Shown: positions 36,705 to 48,515, counted from the stretch's first letter. The stretch is DNA of 64,000 nucleotides from Cedecea colo (GCF_011808225.1 NZ_SOYS01000001.1:248001-312000), one strand, 5' to 3'. Translations and numbers: made by a program. Notes: a model not told the origin generated them from the sequence alone.

Positions 36705-37553
36705 ATGAATAACACTACATTGCGCCCGCTGATTTCTATTTATATGCCTACCTGGAATCGTCAGCAGTTGGCCATTCGCGCCATCAAATCCGTGCTGCGC
36801 CAGGATTTTGCCAACTGGGAAATGATCATCGTTGATGACTGTTCCTCCTCCTTTGAGCAACTTCAGCTTTTTGTTGAAGAGCTTAACGACCAGCGCGTGC
36901 GCTATATCCGTAACGACTATAACTCCGGTGCCTGTGCGGTGCGCAACCAGGCTATCCGTCAGGCAACGGGTAAGTTTATTACCGGTATTGACGACGACGA
37001 TGAATGGACGCCGAATCGCCTGTCAGTATTTCTGGAACACAAGCATCAGCTGGTAACGCACGCTTTCCTGTATGCGAACGACTATGTTTGCGAAGGGCAG
37101 GTTTATTCGCAGCCGACCAGCCTGCCGCTCTACCCAAAATCGCCATATTCCCTGCGGCTGTTTTTTAAGCGCAACATTATTGGCAATCAGGTTTTCACCT
37201 TTGCCGATCGCTTTAAAACCTGCCTGTTTGATACGCAGCTGGCGGCGGCGCAGGATTACGATATTTTCCTGCGCATGGTGGTGGAGTACGGCCAGCCGTG
37301 GAAAGTGGAAGAAGCCACGCAAATTCTGCATATCAATCACGGCGAAATGCAGATCACCAAATCGCCTAAAAAGTTCGCGGGTTATTTTCACTTCTATCGC
37401 AAGCATAAGGATAAATTTGATCGCGGCAGCAAGAAATATCAGCTCTTTACGCTCTACCAGATCCGCAACAAGCGTATGTCTTTACGTACGCTGATGGCGC
37501 TGTTGACCGTGCGCAATACCAAGCGTCTGGCCGATGGGCTGCGGGGGAAATAA
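36705..37553 (+). CDS. wcaA: Colanic acid glycosyltransferase WcaA
   Basis: The 282-residue GT2 enzyme begins MNNTTLRPLISIYMPTWNRQQLAIRAIKS and has DDCSS and the ITGIDDDDEWTPNRL metal-binding block. The start at 36705 was chosen because it follows GGGGAA and matches the E. coli N-terminus; upstream in-frame codons run through the repeat. It is thought to add one sugar of the colanic acid repeat at the cytoplasmic face; which one is not shown by sequence. Confidence 0.95.
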   Translation: MNNTTLRPLISIYMPTWNRQQLAIRAIKSVLRQDFANWEMIIVDDCSSSFEQLQLFVEELNDQRVRYIRNDYNSGACAVRNQAIRQATGKFITGIDDDDEWTPNRLSVFLEHKHQLVTHAFLYANDYVCEGQVYSQPTSLPLYPKSPYSLRLFFKRNIIGNQVFTFADRFKTCLFDTQLAAAQDYDIFLRMVVEYGQPWKVEEATQILHINHGEMQITKSPKKFAGYFHFYRKHKDKFDRGSKKYQLFTLYQIRNKRMSLRTLMALLTVRNTKRLADGLRGK

Positions 37554-37555
37554 TC

Positions 37556-38041
37556 GTGCTTGAAGATCTGCGCGCAAACTCCTGGAGCCTTCGCCCGTGC
37601 TGCATGGTGCTGGCCTATCGCATCGCCCATTTTTGTTCGGTGTGGCGCAAGAAAAACGTCCTGAACAATATCTGGGCGGCGCCGGTACTGCTGCTCTACC
37701 GCCTGGTGACCGAATGCCTGTTTGGCTATGAAATCCAGGCCGCAGCCACTATTGGGCGACGTTTTACCATCCATCACGGCTACGCCGTCGTTATCAATAA
37801 GTTCGTGGTCGCCGGGAATGATTTCACTATCCGTCACGGCGTAACCATCGGTAACCGCGGGCAAAGCCTGGCCTGCCCGGTGATTGGCAACGGCGTCGAA
37901 CTGGGCGCCAATGTCATCATCATTGGCGATATTACGCTTGGCAATAACGTCATCGTGGGTGCGGGTAGCGTGGTATTGGATAGCGTGCCGGACAACGCGC
38001 TGGTGGTGGGTGAGAAAGCGCGAGTTAAGGTAATTAAATGA
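37556..38041 (+). CDS. wcaB: Colanic acid acetyltransferase WcaB
   Basis: The 161-residue protein starts at a GTG two bases after the wcaA stop, with GGGGGAAA overlapping the end of wcaA as ribosome-binding site, and matches E. coli WcaB (162). It has a helical N-terminus and a left-handed beta-helix of hexapeptide repeats (TIGRRFTIHHGYAVVIN, IGNGVELGANVIIIGDITLGNNVIVGAGSVV), of the CysE/serine acetyltransferase type. It should O-acetylate a colanic acid sugar. It ends in ATGA overlap with wcaC. Confidence 0.95.
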   Translation: MLEDLRANSWSLRPCCMVLAYRIAHFCSVWRKKNVLNNIWAAPVLLLYRLVTECLFGYEIQAAATIGRRFTIHHGYAVVINKFVVAGNDFTIRHGVTIGNRGQSLACPVIGNGVELGANVIIIGDITLGNNVIVGAGSVVLDSVPDNALVVGEKARVKVIK

Positions 38042-39255
38042 ATATTATGCAATTTAATGTGCGCCTCGCTGAAGGGGGTGCCGCGGGAGTGGCGCTTGAC
38101 CTGCACCAGCGCGCCCGCGAAGCTGGACTCTCTTCGCGCTTTATTTATGGCTACGGAAAAGGCGGTAAGAAAAGCGCCAGCCACGACAGGTTTGCCGACG
38201 TGGAAAAACATACCCCGCGTCTGACGTCGATTGCCAATATCATCCTGTTCCGCTTCTTCAATCGCGATCCGTTTGGCAACCTGAACAAGCTTTATCGCAA
38301 AGTCACCCGTACAGACGGTCCGGTCGTGCTGCATTTTCATGTGGTACACAGCTACTGGCTGAACCTTGAAGAGATGGTGACGTTTTGCCTGCGTGTAAAA
38401 TCCCATAAGCCGGACGTGACTTTTGTCTGGACGCTGCACGACCACTGGAGCATTACCGGGCGCTGCGCCTTCCTCGACGGCTGTGAAGGCTGGAAAACCG
38501 GCTGCGCAAAATGCCCGACGCTGAACAACTACCCGCCGGTTAAGGTTGACCGCGCTCATCTGCTGGTAGACACCAAACGGCAGTTATTCCGCGAAATGCT
38601 GGCGCTGGGCTGCCATTTTATCTCGCCAAGCCAGCACGTAGCCGATGCCTTTAACCAGATCTACGGGACAGGGCGCTGCAAAATCATCAATAACGGCATT
38701 GATGTGGCAACCGAGGCGATTCTCGCCGAGCTGCCTTTAACCCAGCTAAGCCATGAAAAGCCAAAAGTAGCGGTAGTGGCGCACGACCTGCGCTACGACG
38801 GCAAAACTAATCAAAAGCTGGTACAGGCCATAATGGCGCTGGGTAACGAGATTGAACTGCACACCTTCGGCAAATTCTCGCCGTTTAACGGTCCGAACGT
38901 GGTGAACCACGGCTACATGACCGACAAGAAAGCGCTCATGAGCGAGCTTAACGAAATGGACTCGCTGGTGTTCAGTTCAAAAGTGGATAACTACCCGCTG
39001 ATCCTGTGCGAGGCGCTGTCCATTGGCGTGCCGGTGATTGCGACGCAAAGCGAAGCCGCAGACGAAGTGCTGAGTAAGGTGGGCGGCAAAACGTTCAGCG
39101 AGGCTCAGGTGCTGGAGCTGGTGAAATTGCCGAAAGCCAGCCTTGCTCAGCAGGTGTTCGGCATGGATTTGCCGGGCTTTAAAACCACAAGCCGCAGGGC
39201 TTACAGCGGACAACAGATGCTGGAGGAATATGTCTCGTTCTATCAGAATCTGTAG
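38038..39255 (+). CDS. wcaC: Colanic acid glycosyltransferase WcaC
   Basis: The 405-residue GT4-type transferase has the same length as E. coli WcaC. N-terminal NIMQFNVRLAEGGAAGVALDLH is the acceptor Rossmann fold; HDHWSITGRCAFLDGCEGWKTGCAKCP is a cysteine-rich block typical of this subgroup; the C-terminal nucleotide-sugar site includes NYPLILCEALSIGVPVIAT, the EX7E region. It probably transfers galactose in the colanic acid repeat, by family assignment only. It overlaps wcaB by 4 and wcaD by 26 bases. Confidence 0.95.
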   Translation: MNIMQFNVRLAEGGAAGVALDLHQRAREAGLSSRFIYGYGKGGKKSASHDRFADVEKHTPRLTSIANIILFRFFNRDPFGNLNKLYRKVTRTDGPVVLHFHVVHSYWLNLEEMVTFCLRVKSHKPDVTFVWTLHDHWSITGRCAFLDGCEGWKTGCAKCPTLNNYPPVKVDRAHLLVDTKRQLFREMLALGCHFISPSQHVADAFNQIYGTGRCKIINNGIDVATEAILAELPLTQLSHEKPKVAVVAHDLRYDGKTNQKLVQAIMALGNEIELHTFGKFSPFNGPNVVNHGYMTDKKALMSELNEMDSLVFSSKVDNYPLILCEALSIGVPVIATQSEAADEVLSKVGGKTFSEAQVLELVKLPKASLAQQVFGMDLPGFKTTSRRAYSGQQMLEEYVSFYQNL

Positions 39256-40450
39256 CTATCTGCTGTTACCGTTCATCTATCTGGTGGTCAACATCAAGCT
39301 GGCCTCGCTGGGAGAAAGTTTCCCGATAACGATAGTGACCTTCTTACCCGCCATCCTCTTTTTGTACATTGAACGTATCAGCGTCAAAAAACTGATGATT
39401 GCGCTGGGCATCGGCGCCGGGTTAACCGTTTTTAACTATATCTTCGGCCAGTCGCTGAATGCCGGCAAGTATGTCACCTCGACATTACTGTTTGTTTATA
39501 TCGTGCTCATCCTGGCCATGACCTGGAGCTGCCGCTTTAAAACTATCTCGCCGCATAATCACCGAAAAATATTGCGGTTATTTTATATTGTCGTCGGCAT
39601 TATTGTGGCGCTGGCGGCGGCGGAAATGGCGCAGATTATTCTCACCGGTGGCAGCAGCCTGCTTGAGAAAATTTCGAAGTTTCTTATTTACAGTAACAGC
39701 TACGTGCTGAACTTTATTAGCTTTGGCGGCCGGCGGACTACGGCCCTTTATTTTGAACCCGCATTTTTTGCTCTGGCATTAATCTCAATTTGGCTCAGCA
39801 TTAAACAGTTCGGTATCAAAACGCCAAAAACTGATGGTATGATTCTTTTAGGGATTATCCTTTCAGGATCGTTTTCAGGGGTGATGACCTTCATCCTGTT
39901 TTACCTTCTTGAATGGGCATTCCAGTACCTTAATAAAAATGCCATAAAGAAAAAGTTGCCGCTGGCGATTATTTCTTTAGCAGTGTTTTTAGTAGGGTTA
40001 ATATTCGCTTTCCCCTATATCGCTACGCGTCTTGGCGATTTAGGCACCGAAGGATCGTCATCCTATTATCGTATTATTGGCCCGCTGGCCATGGTTGGAT
40101 ATTCTCTGACGCATATTGAGGGCGTCGTGCGTTTTGGTTCTTTATATGAATATGTCGCATCATTCGGAATCTTTAACGGTGCGGATGTCGGTAAAACAGT
40201 GGACAATGGTCTGTATCTGCTGATTATTTATTTTTCCTGGTTCGCAGTGTTGTTGACGATTTGGTACATGTGGAAAGTCATTAAAATGATGCGCACGGCG
40301 TTTGGCCATAATGAAAATTTCCGCGTGCAGCTGTGGCTTTTTACTCCCGTGTCACTGTTTTTTACCGGTTCAATTTTTAGTCCGGAATATGCTTTCTTGA
40401 TTGTTTGTCCGTTTATTTTACGTAAGGCACTCAAGATAACGAACCGCTGA
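39230..40450 (+). CDS. wcaD: Colanic acid polymerase WcaD (Wzy-type)
   Basis: From the ATG at 39230 (GGAGGAAT just before it, inside wcaC) the protein has 406 residues with ten or more hydrophobic segments, like E. coli WcaD (405). The start [21 protein letters not shown] matches the family. It has a large periplasmic loop around [20 protein letters not shown], the region expected to bind undecaprenyl-linked repeats. It is the putative Wzy polymerase of colanic acid in the inner membrane. Confidence 0.93.
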   Translation: MSRSIRICSYLLLPFIYLVVNIKLASLGESFPITIVTFLPAILFLYIERISVKKLMIALGIGAGLTVFNYIFGQSLNAGKYVTSTLLFVYIVLILAMTWSCRFKTISPHNHRKILRLFYIVVGIIVALAAAEMAQIILTGGSSLLEKISKFLIYSNSYVLNFISFGGRRTTALYFEPAFFALALISIWLSIKQFGIKTPKTDGMILLGIILSGSFSGVMTFILFYLLEWAFQYLNKNAIKKKLPLAIISLAVFLVGLIFAFPYIATRLGDLGTEGSSSYYRIIGPLAMVGYSLTHIEGVVRFGSLYEYVASFGIFNGADVGKTVDNGLYLLIIYFSWFAVLLTIWYMWKVIKMMRTAFGHNENFRVQLWLFTPVSLFFTGSIFSPEYAFLIVCPFILRKALKITNR

Positions 40451-40464
40451 TGAGGCCCACAATC

Positions 40465-41217
40465 ATGTTATTAAGTGTAATCACCGTTGCCTGGAAAAAT
40501 TTAGCCGGGGTAGAAAAAACCTGGCGCTCGCTGGCTCATCTGGCGCAGGCATCCGACATCGCCTTTGAATGGATTGTGGTTGACGGCAACTCGCAGGACG
40601 GCACGGCAGAATTTCTGGAAAATCTCAACGGGCAGTACGGCTTACGCTTCGTCAGCGAGAAGGATAACGGCATCTATGATGCGATGAATAAAGGCATTGA
40701 TATGGCCCGTGGCCGTTACGCTTTGTTCCTTAATTCCGGTGATATTTTCCACCAGGACATTGCCCAGGTCGCGCGTCAGCTCGCCGCTATGCCTGCCAAA
40801 GATAACGCGATGATCATGGGCGATGCCTTATTAGATTTTGGTGACGGAACGAAAATGCAGCGCCGCGCAAAACCCGGCTGCTATATTTATCACAGCCTGC
40901 CGGCCAGCCATCAGGCAATATTCTTTCCGCTGGCGGGCCTGCGAAAACATCCCTACGATCTGCAATATAAAGTCTCTTCTGATTATGCGCTGGCGGCCAA
41001 AATGTACAAAAACGGCTACGCATTTAAACGCATCAATGGTCTGGTTTCCGAATTTTCTATGGGCGGCGTTTCAACCTCCAATAATATTGAATTGTGCCGC
41101 GATGCAAAAAACGTTCAGCGCAAAATATTAGGCGTACCTGGTTTTATCGCTGAACTGTCATTTCAGCTTCGTCTGCGCACGACCGGTAAAGCAAAAGCGC
41201 TCTACAACAAAGCGTAA
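40465..41217 (+). CDS. wcaE: Colanic acid glycosyltransferase WcaE
   Basis: The 250-residue GT2 enzyme (E. coli WcaE 248) begins [20 protein letters not shown]. The start at 40465 has GAGG eight bases upstream; an ATG at 40450 overlapping the wcaD stop would add five residues but has no ribosome-binding site. The nucleotide-binding DXD region is represented by [11 protein letters not shown] and [11 protein letters not shown]. It is probably a fucosyltransferase of the colanic acid repeat, by family comparison. Confidence 0.94.
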   Translation: MLLSVITVAWKNLAGVEKTWRSLAHLAQASDIAFEWIVVDGNSQDGTAEFLENLNGQYGLRFVSEKDNGIYDAMNKGIDMARGRYALFLNSGDIFHQDIAQVARQLAAMPAKDNAMIMGDALLDFGDGTKMQRRAKPGCYIYHSLPASHQAIFFPLAGLRKHPYDLQYKVSSDYALAAKMYKNGYAFKRINGLVSEFSMGGVSTSNNIELCRDAKNVQRKILGVPGFIAELSFQLRLRTTGKAKALYNKA

Positions 41218-41235
41218 TTGCCATAAGGAAATATT

Positions 41236-41775
41236 ATGCAGGAATTAAGCGGCTTCTCCGTACCAAAAGGGTTTCGGGGCGGCAACGGTATTAAGGTTCA
41301 GCTATGGTGGGCCGTGCAGGCGACCTTATTTGCCTGGTCACCGCAGGTGTTATACCGCTGGCGCGCATTTTTATTACGCTTATTTGGCGCAAGGATTGGT
41401 AAAGGCGTGGTCATTCGCCCGTCGGTGAAAATTACTTACCCATGGAAATTAACGCTTGGTGATTACGCCTGGGTTGGCGATGACGCCGTTTTATATACTC
41501 TGGGCGATATCTCCATCGGTGCAAATTCCGTGGTGTCACAAAAGTGTTATTTGTGCACCGGCAGTCACGATTATATGAGCCAGCATTTTGATATTACCGC
41601 CACGCCCGTGGTGATTGGCGAAAAATGCTGGCTGGCAACGGATGTTTTTGTTTCACCCGGCGTCACGATTGGTGATGGCACCGTCGTAGGCGCCCGCAGC
41701 AGCGTTTATAAATCATTACCGGCGAATGCCGTTTGCCGGGGTAACCCAGCAGTAAAAATACGCGATCGAGCGTAG
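41236..41775 (+). CDS. wcaF: Colanic acid acetyltransferase WcaF
   Basis: The 179-residue hexapeptide-repeat acetyltransferase is of the CysE/LacA/NodL type (E. coli WcaF 182). Left-handed helix repeats run [42 protein letters not shown] and [20 protein letters not shown]; the SHD histidine is the likely catalytic base. It follows wcaE after 18 bases with an AAGGAAAT ribosome-binding site. It acetylates a fucose of the colanic acid repeat. Confidence 0.95.
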   Translation: MQELSGFSVPKGFRGGNGIKVQLWWAVQATLFAWSPQVLYRWRAFLLRLFGARIGKGVVIRPSVKITYPWKLTLGDYAWVGDDAVLYTLGDISIGANSVVSQKCYLCTGSHDYMSQHFDITATPVVIGEKCWLATDVFVSPGVTIGDGTVVGARSSVYKSLPANAVCRGNPAVKIRDRA

Positions 41776-41801
41776 AAATATTAACAGAGGAAAAATTCAT
41801 T

Positions 41802-42923
41802 ATGACTAAAGTAGCTCTCATTACGGGTGTAACCGGACAAGACGGCTCCTATCTGGCAGAACTGCTGCTGGAAAAAGGTTACGAAGTGCACGGCATTAAG
41901 CGCCGCGCTTCTTCTTTCAACACCGAACGTGTCGATCATATTTATCAGGACCCGCATACCAGCAACCCTAAATTCCATCTGCACTACGGCGATCTGACGG
42001 ACAGCTCCAACCTGACCCGTATCCTTTCCGAAGTGCAGCCGGACGAAGTGTATAACCTGGGTGCGATGAGCCACGTGGCGGTTTCCTTCGAATCCCCTGA
42101 ATACACCGCTGATGTGGACGCCATGGGTACGCTGCGTCTGCTGGAAGCCATCCGCTTCCTGGGCCTTGAGAAGAAAACCCGCTTCTATCAGGCTTCCACG
42201 TCCGAGCTGTACGGCCTGGTGCAGGAAATCCCGCAGAAAGAGACCACGCCTTTCTATCCGCGCTCTCCATACGCCGTAGCCAAACTGTACGCCTACTGGA
42301 TAACCGTTAACTACCGTGAATCCTACGGCATGTACGCCTGTAACGGCATTCTGTTCAACCACGAATCTCCACGCCGCGGCGAAACTTTCGTTACCCGCAA
42401 AATCACCCGCGCGATTGCCAATATCGCTCAGGGCCTGGAGAAGTGCCTGTACCTGGGCAACATGGACTCCCTGCGTGACTGGGGCCATGCCAAAGACTAC
42501 GTGAAAATGCAGTGGATGATGCTGCAGCAGGAAACGCCGGACGATTTCGTGATCGCCACAGGCGTGCAGTATTCCGTGCGTCAGTTCGTGGAAATGGCCG
42601 CGGCCCAGCTGGGTATCAAGCTGCGCTTTGAAGGCACCGGCGTGGATGAAAAAGGCATCGTGGTTTCCGTCACCGGTCACGACGCGCCGGGCGTGAAGCC
42701 GGGCGACGTGATTATCTCCGTGGATCCGCGCTACTTCCGTCCTGCTGAAGTGGAAACCCTGCTGGGCGACCCGACCAAAGCGCACGAAAAACTGGGCTGG
42801 AAACCAGAAATCACGCTGCAGGAAATGGTTGGCGAGATGGTGGCAAAAGACCTGGAAGCAGCGAAGAAGCACTCCCTGCTTAAGTCACACGGTTACGAGG
42901 TCGCCATCGCGCTGGAGTCCTGA
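41802..42923 (+). CDS. gmd: GDP-mannose 4,6-dehydratase
   Basis: The 373-residue extended short-chain dehydrogenase has the NAD(P)-binding motif [12 protein letters not shown] at the N-terminus, Thr/Ser in QASTSELYG, and catalytic YAVAK (in [15 protein letters not shown] near 157). [17 protein letters not shown] is diagnostic for Gmd. It converts GDP-D-mannose to GDP-4-keto-6-deoxymannose, the first step to GDP-fucose. Fcl follows 2 bases later. A 363-residue antisense frame here is a shadow. Confidence 0.98.
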   Translation: MTKVALITGVTGQDGSYLAELLLEKGYEVHGIKRRASSFNTERVDHIYQDPHTSNPKFHLHYGDLTDSSNLTRILSEVQPDEVYNLGAMSHVAVSFESPEYTADVDAMGTLRLLEAIRFLGLEKKTRFYQASTSELYGLVQEIPQKETTPFYPRSPYAVAKLYAYWITVNYRESYGMYACNGILFNHESPRRGETFVTRKITRAIANIAQGLEKCLYLGNMDSLRDWGHAKDYVKMQWMMLQQETPDDFVIATGVQYSVRQFVEMAAAQLGIKLRFEGTGVDEKGIVVSVTGHDAPGVKPGDVIISVDPRYFRPAEVETLLGDPTKAHEKLGWKPEITLQEMVGEMVAKDLEAAKKHSLLKSHGYEVAIALES

Positions 42924-42925
42924 GC

Positions 42926-43891
42926 ATGAACAAAAAACGTATCTTTGTTGCCGGCCACCGCGGGATGGTCGGTTCGGCCATCGTCCGCCAGCTTGCGCAG
43001 CGTGATGACGTCGAACTCGTGCTGCGCGGTCGTGATGAGCTGAACCTGCTGGATGCCGCTGCGGTTAACGCCTTCTTTGCCGGAGAAAGTATCGACCAGG
43101 TTTACCTGGCCGCCGCAAAAGTGGGGGGTATTGTGGCGAACAATACCTACCCGGCGGATTTCATCTACGAGAACATGATGATCGAGAGCAACATCATTCA
43201 CGCCGCGCACACGCACAACGTGAACAAGCTGCTGTTCCTCGGCTCATCCTGTATTTATCCGAAAATGGCCAGCCAGCCGATTGCCGAAAGCGAGCTGCTG
43301 CAGGGCACGCTTGAAGCCACCAACGAGCCGTATGCGATTGCCAAAATCGCCGGCATCAAGCTGTGCGAGTCCTATAACCGCCAGTTCGGTCGCGACTATC
43401 GCTCGGTGATGCCAACGAACCTGTACGGGCCGAACGACAACTTCCACCCGAGCAACTCCCACGTTATCCCGGCCCTGCTGCGTCGCTTCCATGAGGCCAC
43501 CGAACAGAACACGCCTGACGTGGTGGTGTGGGGCAGCGGCACGCCGATGCGCGAGTTCCTGCATGTGGATGATATGGCGGCAGCCAGTATTCACGTGATG
43601 GAGCTGGACCCGGAAGTGTGGGCGGAAAACACCGAGCCGATGCTGTCGCACATCAACGTCGGCACCGGCGTGGACTGCACCATCCGCGAGCTGGCGCAGA
43701 CTATCGCCAAAGTCACCGGCTACCGGGGACGCGTGGTGTTCGACGCCTCTAAACCGGACGGTACGCCGCGCAAACTGCTGGACGTCACCCGCCTGCGCCG
43801 TCTTGGCTGGTATCACGAGATTGCCCTGGAGCCGGGTCTTGCCAGCACCTACCAGTGGTTCCTCGAAAATCAGTCCCGGTTCCGGGGGTAA
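42926..43891 (+). CDS. fcl: GDP-L-fucose synthase (WcaG)
   Basis: The 321-residue bifunctional 3,5-epimerase/4-reductase has the N-terminal [21 protein letters not shown] site, the YxxxK active site in [10 protein letters not shown] (Tyr near 137), and [24 protein letters not shown]. It makes GDP-L-fucose from the Gmd product. It matches E. coli Fcl (321) in length. Confidence 0.98.
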   Translation: MNKKRIFVAGHRGMVGSAIVRQLAQRDDVELVLRGRDELNLLDAAAVNAFFAGESIDQVYLAAAKVGGIVANNTYPADFIYENMMIESNIIHAAHTHNVNKLLFLGSSCIYPKMASQPIAESELLQGTLEATNEPYAIAKIAGIKLCESYNRQFGRDYRSVMPTNLYGPNDNFHPSNSHVIPALLRRFHEATEQNTPDVVVWGSGTPMREFLHVDDMAAASIHVMELDPEVWAENTEPMLSHINVGTGVDCTIRELAQTIAKVTGYRGRVVFDASKPDGTPRKLLDVTRLRRLGWYHEIALEPGLASTYQWFLENQSRFRG

Positions 43892-43893
43892 GC

Positions 43894-44373
43894 ATGTTTC
43901 TGAGTCAGGAAGATTTCGCCACCGTGGTCCGCGCTACGCCGCTAATCTCCATCGATCTCGTCGTTGAAAACCTGGCAGGTGAATACCTGCTGGGCCTGCG
44001 CACCAATCGCCCGGCCCGGGGCTTCTGGTTCGTGCCGGGCGGACGCGTGCAGAAAGATGAAACCCTGGCCGATGCTTTTGCCCGTTTAACCGTGGCAGAG
44101 CTGGGTCAGCGCTTCAGTCCTGAAGAGGGCGAATTTTACGGCGTATGGCAGCACTTCTACGACGACAATTTCTCCGGGCAGGATTTTTCCACCCACTACA
44201 TCGTGCTCGGCTTCCGCCTGCGGGTGGATGACAAGCAGCTGCGGCTGCCGACCGAACAGCACAAAGATTACTGCTGGCTGACGCCGGAAGCGTTACTGCG
44301 TCGCGATGATGTGCACGACAACAGCCGCGCCTACTTCATCAGACAAGGCAAAGGGAAGGTACCCGGTTTATGA
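43894..44373 (+). CDS. gmm: GDP-mannose mannosyl hydrolase (WcaH)
   Basis: The 159-residue Nudix-fold enzyme starts at 43894, two bases after the fcl stop, giving [17 protein letters not shown] as in E. coli Gmm. The Nudix block is the atypical form [23 protein letters not shown], which lacks the usual REUXEE glutamates and hydrolyses GDP-mannose to GDP and mannose by attack at the sugar carbon. It probably balances GDP-mannose supply. Its stop overlaps wcaI by 4 bases. Confidence 0.96.
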   Translation: MFLSQEDFATVVRATPLISIDLVVENLAGEYLLGLRTNRPARGFWFVPGGRVQKDETLADAFARLTVAELGQRFSPEEGEFYGVWQHFYDDNFSGQDFSTHYIVLGFRLRVDDKQLRLPTEQHKDYCWLTPEALLRRDDVHDNSRAYFIRQGKGKVPGL

Positions 44374-45611
44374 AAATTCTGGTCTACGGCATTAACTACT
44401 CACCGGAGCTGACCGGTATCGGTAAATACACCGGGGAAATGGTGGAGTGGATGACCAGCCAGGGCCATGAGGTGCGTGTTATCACCGCGCCTCCTTACTA
44501 TCCGGACTGGAACGTACGCCCGGACTATTCGGCATGGACTTATAAAAAAGAGCAGGGCGCGGCGACCGTCTGGCGCTGCCCGCTATACGTGCCGAAACAG
44601 CCTTCCACCTTAAAGCGCCTGCTCCATCTGGGCAGCTTTGCGGTGAGTTCATTCTTCCCGCTGCTGGCGCAACGTGGCTGGAAGCCGGATCGCATTATCG
44701 GCGTGGTGCCAACCCTGTTTTGCGTACCGGGCATGCGGTTGCTCGCAAAACTGAGCGGGGCGCGCACGCTGCTGCATATTCAGGATTACGAAGTGGACGC
44801 GATGCTCGGCCTGGGCATGGCGGGTAAAGAAAAGGGCAAAGTAGCCCGCCTGGCAAGCCGCTTTGAACGAAGCTGCCTGCATAACGTCGACAATGTCTCG
44901 ACCATTTCTCGTTCCATGATGAACAAAGCCATCGAGAAGGGCGTTGACCCGAAGCGTGTGATCTTCTTCCCCAACTGGTCGGAAGTGGAGCGTTTTCGCG
45001 ACGTCACTGAGCAGGAGGCGCTGGCGTTACGTGAAAGCCTGCGGCTGCCTGCGGATAAAAAAATCATTCTGTATTCCGGCAACATCGGGGAAAAACAGGG
45101 GCTGGAGACGGTCATTGACGTCGCCGCGCGTTTTGCTGACCAGCCATATCTGTTCGTGATTGTCGGCCAGGGCGGCGGGAAAGCGCGCCTGGAAAAGCTG
45201 GTGGCGGAGAAGGAGCTGCACAACGTGGCGTTTCACCCGTTGCAGCCTTACGACGCGCTGCCTGCGCTATTGCGCCTTGCCGATTGCCATCTGGTTATCC
45301 AGCGTCGCGGTGCCGCAGACGCCGTGCTGCCGTCCAAGCTGACCAATATTCTTGCCGTTGGCGGCAACGCGGTGATTACCGCCGAGCCGGAAACCGAGCT
45401 CGGCCAGCTTTGTGAGCAGTATTCCGGCATCGCCGTGTGCGTGGAACCAGAGTCTGCCGACGCGCTGGCAGCCGGGATTGAACGCTGCCTGCGGTTGCCG
45501 GCGCACAACACGGTGGCACGTGAGTATGCCGAACGCACGCTCGAAAAAGAGAACGTGCTGGGTCAATTCATTGCAGCTATATCTCCACAAGATGTCGGGG
45601 TTAAATCATGA
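44370..45611 (+). CDS. wcaI: Colanic acid fucosyltransferase-type glycosyltransferase WcaI
   Basis: The 413-residue GT4-type enzyme begins [28 protein letters not shown], typical of WcaI (E. coli 407). The C-terminal domain starts at [19 protein letters not shown] and continues [21 protein letters not shown] and [19 protein letters not shown]. It is tied to transfer of fucose onto the lipid-linked glucose in colanic acid. ATGA overlaps link it to gmm upstream and manC downstream. Confidence 0.95.
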   Translation: MKILVYGINYSPELTGIGKYTGEMVEWMTSQGHEVRVITAPPYYPDWNVRPDYSAWTYKKEQGAATVWRCPLYVPKQPSTLKRLLHLGSFAVSSFFPLLAQRGWKPDRIIGVVPTLFCVPGMRLLAKLSGARTLLHIQDYEVDAMLGLGMAGKEKGKVARLASRFERSCLHNVDNVSTISRSMMNKAIEKGVDPKRVIFFPNWSEVERFRDVTEQEALALRESLRLPADKKIILYSGNIGEKQGLETVIDVAARFADQPYLFVIVGQGGGKARLEKLVAEKELHNVAFHPLQPYDALPALLRLADCHLVIQRRGAADAVLPSKLTNILAVGGNAVITAEPETELGQLCEQYSGIAVCVEPESADALAAGIERCLRLPAHNTVAREYAERTLEKENVLGQFIAAISPQDVGVKS

Positions 45612-47044
45612 GTCATTCGCAGCTTTATCCGGTCATTATGGCTGGCGGGAACGGCAGCCGTTTATGGCCGCTGTCCCGCGTGCTTTACCCGAAACAGTTT
45701 CTCTGCCTGAAAGGGGAGCTGACAATGTTACAAACCACCATTTGTCGTCTGAACGGCGTGCAGTGTGAAAGCCCGGTGGTAATTTGCAACGAAGAACACC
45801 GTTTTATCGTCGCCGAGCAGCTTCGCCAGCTTAACAAGCTGACGGAAAATATCGTGCTGGAGCCTGCCGGACGCAACACCGCACCGGCCATCGCGCTGGC
45901 CGCCCTGGCGGCAATTCGCCACCGGCCGGATACCGATCCGCTGATGCTGATCCTCGCCGCCGACCACGTGATTCAGAATGAAGACGCTTTCCGTGACGCG
46001 GTGCGTAACGCGCTGCCGTATGCCGAAGCGGGCAAGCTGGTGACCTTCGGCATCGTGCCGGATCTGCCGGAAACGGGTTACGGCTATATTCGCCGTGGGC
46101 AGCCGGAGGCCGCCGGTGTGGACGCCGTGGCGTTTAGCGTGGCGCAGTTTGTCGAGAAGCCAGATATAGAAACCGCCCAGGCTTACGTCGCCTGCGGGGA
46201 ATACTACTGGAACAGCGGCATGTTCCTGTTCCGCGCCGGGCGCTACCTCGAAGAGCTGAAAAAATTCCGCCCGGATATCCTTGAAGCCTGCGAAAAAGCG
46301 ATGGCCAACGTCGACCCGGATCTGGACTTTGTGCGCGTGGACGAGGCGGCATTCCTGGCCTGCCCGGATGAGTCAATCGACTACGCGGTGATGGAAAAAA
46401 CCGCCGACGCGGTGGTGGTGCCGATGGACGCAGGCTGGAGCGACGTGGGCTCCTGGTCTTCCCTGTGGGAAATCAGCGCCAAAAGCCCGGAAGGGAATGT
46501 GCATCACGGCGATGTTATCAGCCATGAAACCGAAAACAGCTATATCTATGCGGAGTCCGGCCTGGTCACCACGGTTGGCGTAAAAGATTTAGTGGTGGTG
46601 CAGACCAAAGACGCCGTGCTGATTGCCGATCGCGATCATGTGCAGAGCGTGAAAAAGGTGGTTGAACAAATCAAGCACGATGGCCGCCACGAGCACCACA
46701 ATCACCGCGAAGTTTATCGTCCGTGGGGCAAATATGACTCCATCGATTCCGGCGAACGCTATCAGGTAAAACGCATCACCGTGAAGCCGGGTGAAGGTCT
46801 CTCTTTGCAGATGCATCACCATCGCGCCGAACACTGGATTGTGGTGGCGGGCACGGCAAAAGTCACCCTTGGCGATGAGGTTAAACTGCTGGGCGAAAAC
46901 GAATCTATCTACATCCCGCTGGGCGTGACGCACTGTCTGGAAAACCCCGGCAAAATTCCGCTCGACCTGATTGAAGTGCGTTCCGGCACTTATCTCGAAG
47001 AGGACGACATCGTCCGTTTTCAGGACCGCTACGGGCGTATTTAA
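45608..47044 (+). CDS. cpsB: Mannose-1-phosphate guanylyltransferase ManC (CpsB)
   Basis: The 478-residue type II enzyme has an N-terminal nucleotidyltransferase domain ([26 protein letters not shown] near 180) and a C-terminal cupin phosphomannose isomerase-like domain ([33 protein letters not shown]). It makes GDP-mannose from GTP and mannose-1-phosphate for GDP-fucose. Its length equals E. coli CpsB. Confidence 0.97.
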   Translation: MSHSQLYPVIMAGGNGSRLWPLSRVLYPKQFLCLKGELTMLQTTICRLNGVQCESPVVICNEEHRFIVAEQLRQLNKLTENIVLEPAGRNTAPAIALAALAAIRHRPDTDPLMLILAADHVIQNEDAFRDAVRNALPYAEAGKLVTFGIVPDLPETGYGYIRRGQPEAAGVDAVAFSVAQFVEKPDIETAQAYVACGEYYWNSGMFLFRAGRYLEELKKFRPDILEACEKAMANVDPDLDFVRVDEAAFLACPDESIDYAVMEKTADAVVVPMDAGWSDVGSWSSLWEISAKSPEGNVHHGDVISHETENSYIYAESGLVTTVGVKDLVVVQTKDAVLIADRDHVQSVKKVVEQIKHDGRHEHHNHREVYRPWGKYDSIDSGERYQVKRITVKPGEGLSLQMHHHRAEHWIVVAGTAKVTLGDEVKLLGENESIYIPLGVTHCLENPGKIPLDLIEVRSGTYLEEDDIVRFQDRYGRI

Positions 47045-47064
47045 CGCGTAAATATTCATTGTTC

Positions 47065-47085
47065 CCCGCAGCCTGGCGCTGCGGG
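47065..47085 (+). other. Intra-operon hairpin between cpsB and cpsG
   Basis: CCCGCAGC and GCTGCGGG form a perfect 8-bp stem with a 5-base loop, 20 bases after the cpsB stop and 33 before the cpsG start. No T-run follows, so it is probably an mRNA structure rather than a terminator. Confidence 0.55.
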
Positions 47086-47117
47086 TTGGGTAACTGTTGC
47101 CCGAAGGAGCGAAAACG

Positions 47118-48488
47118 ATGCAAAAACTGACCTGTTTTAAAGCCTACGACATTCGCGGCAGGCTGGGTGAAGAGCTGAACGAAGATATCGCCTGGCGTAT
47201 TGGCCGCGCCTATGGCGAGTACCTGAAGCCGAAAACTATCGTGCTGGGCGGCGACGTGCGCCTGACCAGCGAAACCCTGAAGCTGGCGCTGGCGCGTGGC
47301 CTGCAGGATGCGGGCGTGGACGTGCTGGATATTGGTCTTTCCGGCACCGAAGAAATCTATTTTGCCACCTTCCACCTGGGCGTGGACGGCGGCATCGAAG
47401 TGACCGCCAGCCATAATCCGCTGGACTACAACGGCATGAAGCTGGTGCGCAGGGGCGCGCGTCCCGTCAGCGGCGATACCGGCCTGCGCGACGTGCAGCG
47501 TCTGGCGGAAGCGAACGACTTCCCGCCGGTGGACGAAGCGAAACGCGGCAGCTACAAACGGATTTCCGTGGCTGAAGCGTACATCGACCACCTGTTCTCC
47601 TATATCAACGTGAAGAACATTAAGCCGCTGAAGCTGGTGATTAACTCCGGCAACGGCGCGGCAGGCCCGATTGTCGACGCCATCGAAGCAAGGTTTAAAG
47701 CGCTTAACGTGCCGCTGACTTTCATCAAAGTGCATAACACCCCGGACGGCAGCTTCCCGAACGGTATTCCTAACCCGCTGCTGCCGGAATGCCGCGACGA
47801 TACCCGCAACGCGGTGATCGAGCACGGCGCGGACATGGGCATTGCGTTTGACGGTGATTTCGACCGTTGCTTCCTGTTCGATGAGAAAGGGCAGTTCATC
47901 GAGGGCTACTACATCGTTGGCCTGCTGGCGGCGGCATTCCTCGAAAAACAGCCCGGCGCGAAAATTATTCACGACCCGCGTCTGTCGTGGAACACGGTGG
48001 ATATCGTTGAGCGCGCGGGCGGTAAACCGGTGATGTCGAAAACCGGTCACGCGTTTATCAAAGAGCGCATGCGCGAAGAAGACGCTATCTACGGCGGCGA
48101 AATGAGCGCCCACCACTATTTCCGCGATTTTGCTTACTGCGACAGCGGGATGATCCCGTGGCTGCTGGTGACCGAGCTGCTGTGCCTGAAAGGCAAACGG
48201 CTTGGCGAGCTGGTGTGTGACCGCATGGCGGCGTGGCCGGCAAGCGGCGAAATCAACAGCAGGCTTGCGGACCCGCAGGCGGCGATTGAACGGGTGCATC
48301 AGCATTTTGCGCCGCACGCGGAGGAAATCGACAACACCGACGGCGTGAGCATGGCGTTCGGCGACTGGCGCTTCAACCTGCGCAGCTCCAACACCGAGCC
48401 GGTGGTGCGCCTGAACGTGGAGTCGCGTGGCGATGAACGGCTGATGCAGGCCCGGACGCAGGAAATTATGGCGCTGCTGAATCAGTAA
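47118..48488 (+). CDS. cpsG: Phosphomannomutase ManB (CpsG)
   Basis: From the ATG at 47118 the protein has 456 residues, like E. coli CpsG, starting [21 protein letters not shown]. The catalytic phosphoserine lies in [16 protein letters not shown], the metal loop is [15 protein letters not shown], and the phosphate-binding end is [16 protein letters not shown]. It interconverts mannose-6-phosphate and mannose-1-phosphate. A GAAGGAGC ribosome-binding site precedes the start. Confidence 0.97.
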   Translation: MQKLTCFKAYDIRGRLGEELNEDIAWRIGRAYGEYLKPKTIVLGGDVRLTSETLKLALARGLQDAGVDVLDIGLSGTEEIYFATFHLGVDGGIEVTASHNPLDYNGMKLVRRGARPVSGDTGLRDVQRLAEANDFPPVDEAKRGSYKRISVAEAYIDHLFSYINVKNIKPLKLVINSGNGAAGPIVDAIEARFKALNVPLTFIKVHNTPDGSFPNGIPNPLLPECRDDTRNAVIEHGADMGIAFDGDFDRCFLFDEKGQFIEGYYIVGLLAAAFLEKQPGAKIIHDPRLSWNTVDIVERAGGKPVMSKTGHAFIKERMREEDAIYGGEMSAHHYFRDFAYCDSGMIPWLLVTELLCLKGKRLGELVCDRMAAWPASGEINSRLADPQAAIERVHQHFAPHAEEIDNTDGVSMAFGDWRFNLRSSNTEPVVRLNVESRGDERLMQARTQEIMALLNQ

Positions 48489-48515
48489 CCTGGAGGTACG
48501 GGATCGCCCTGCATC

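Noticed and set aside
41781-42872. A 363-residue open frame antisense to gmd
   Set aside because: It is fully inside gmd on the other strand and follows the codon bias of gmd; no ribosome-binding site or recognisable domain.
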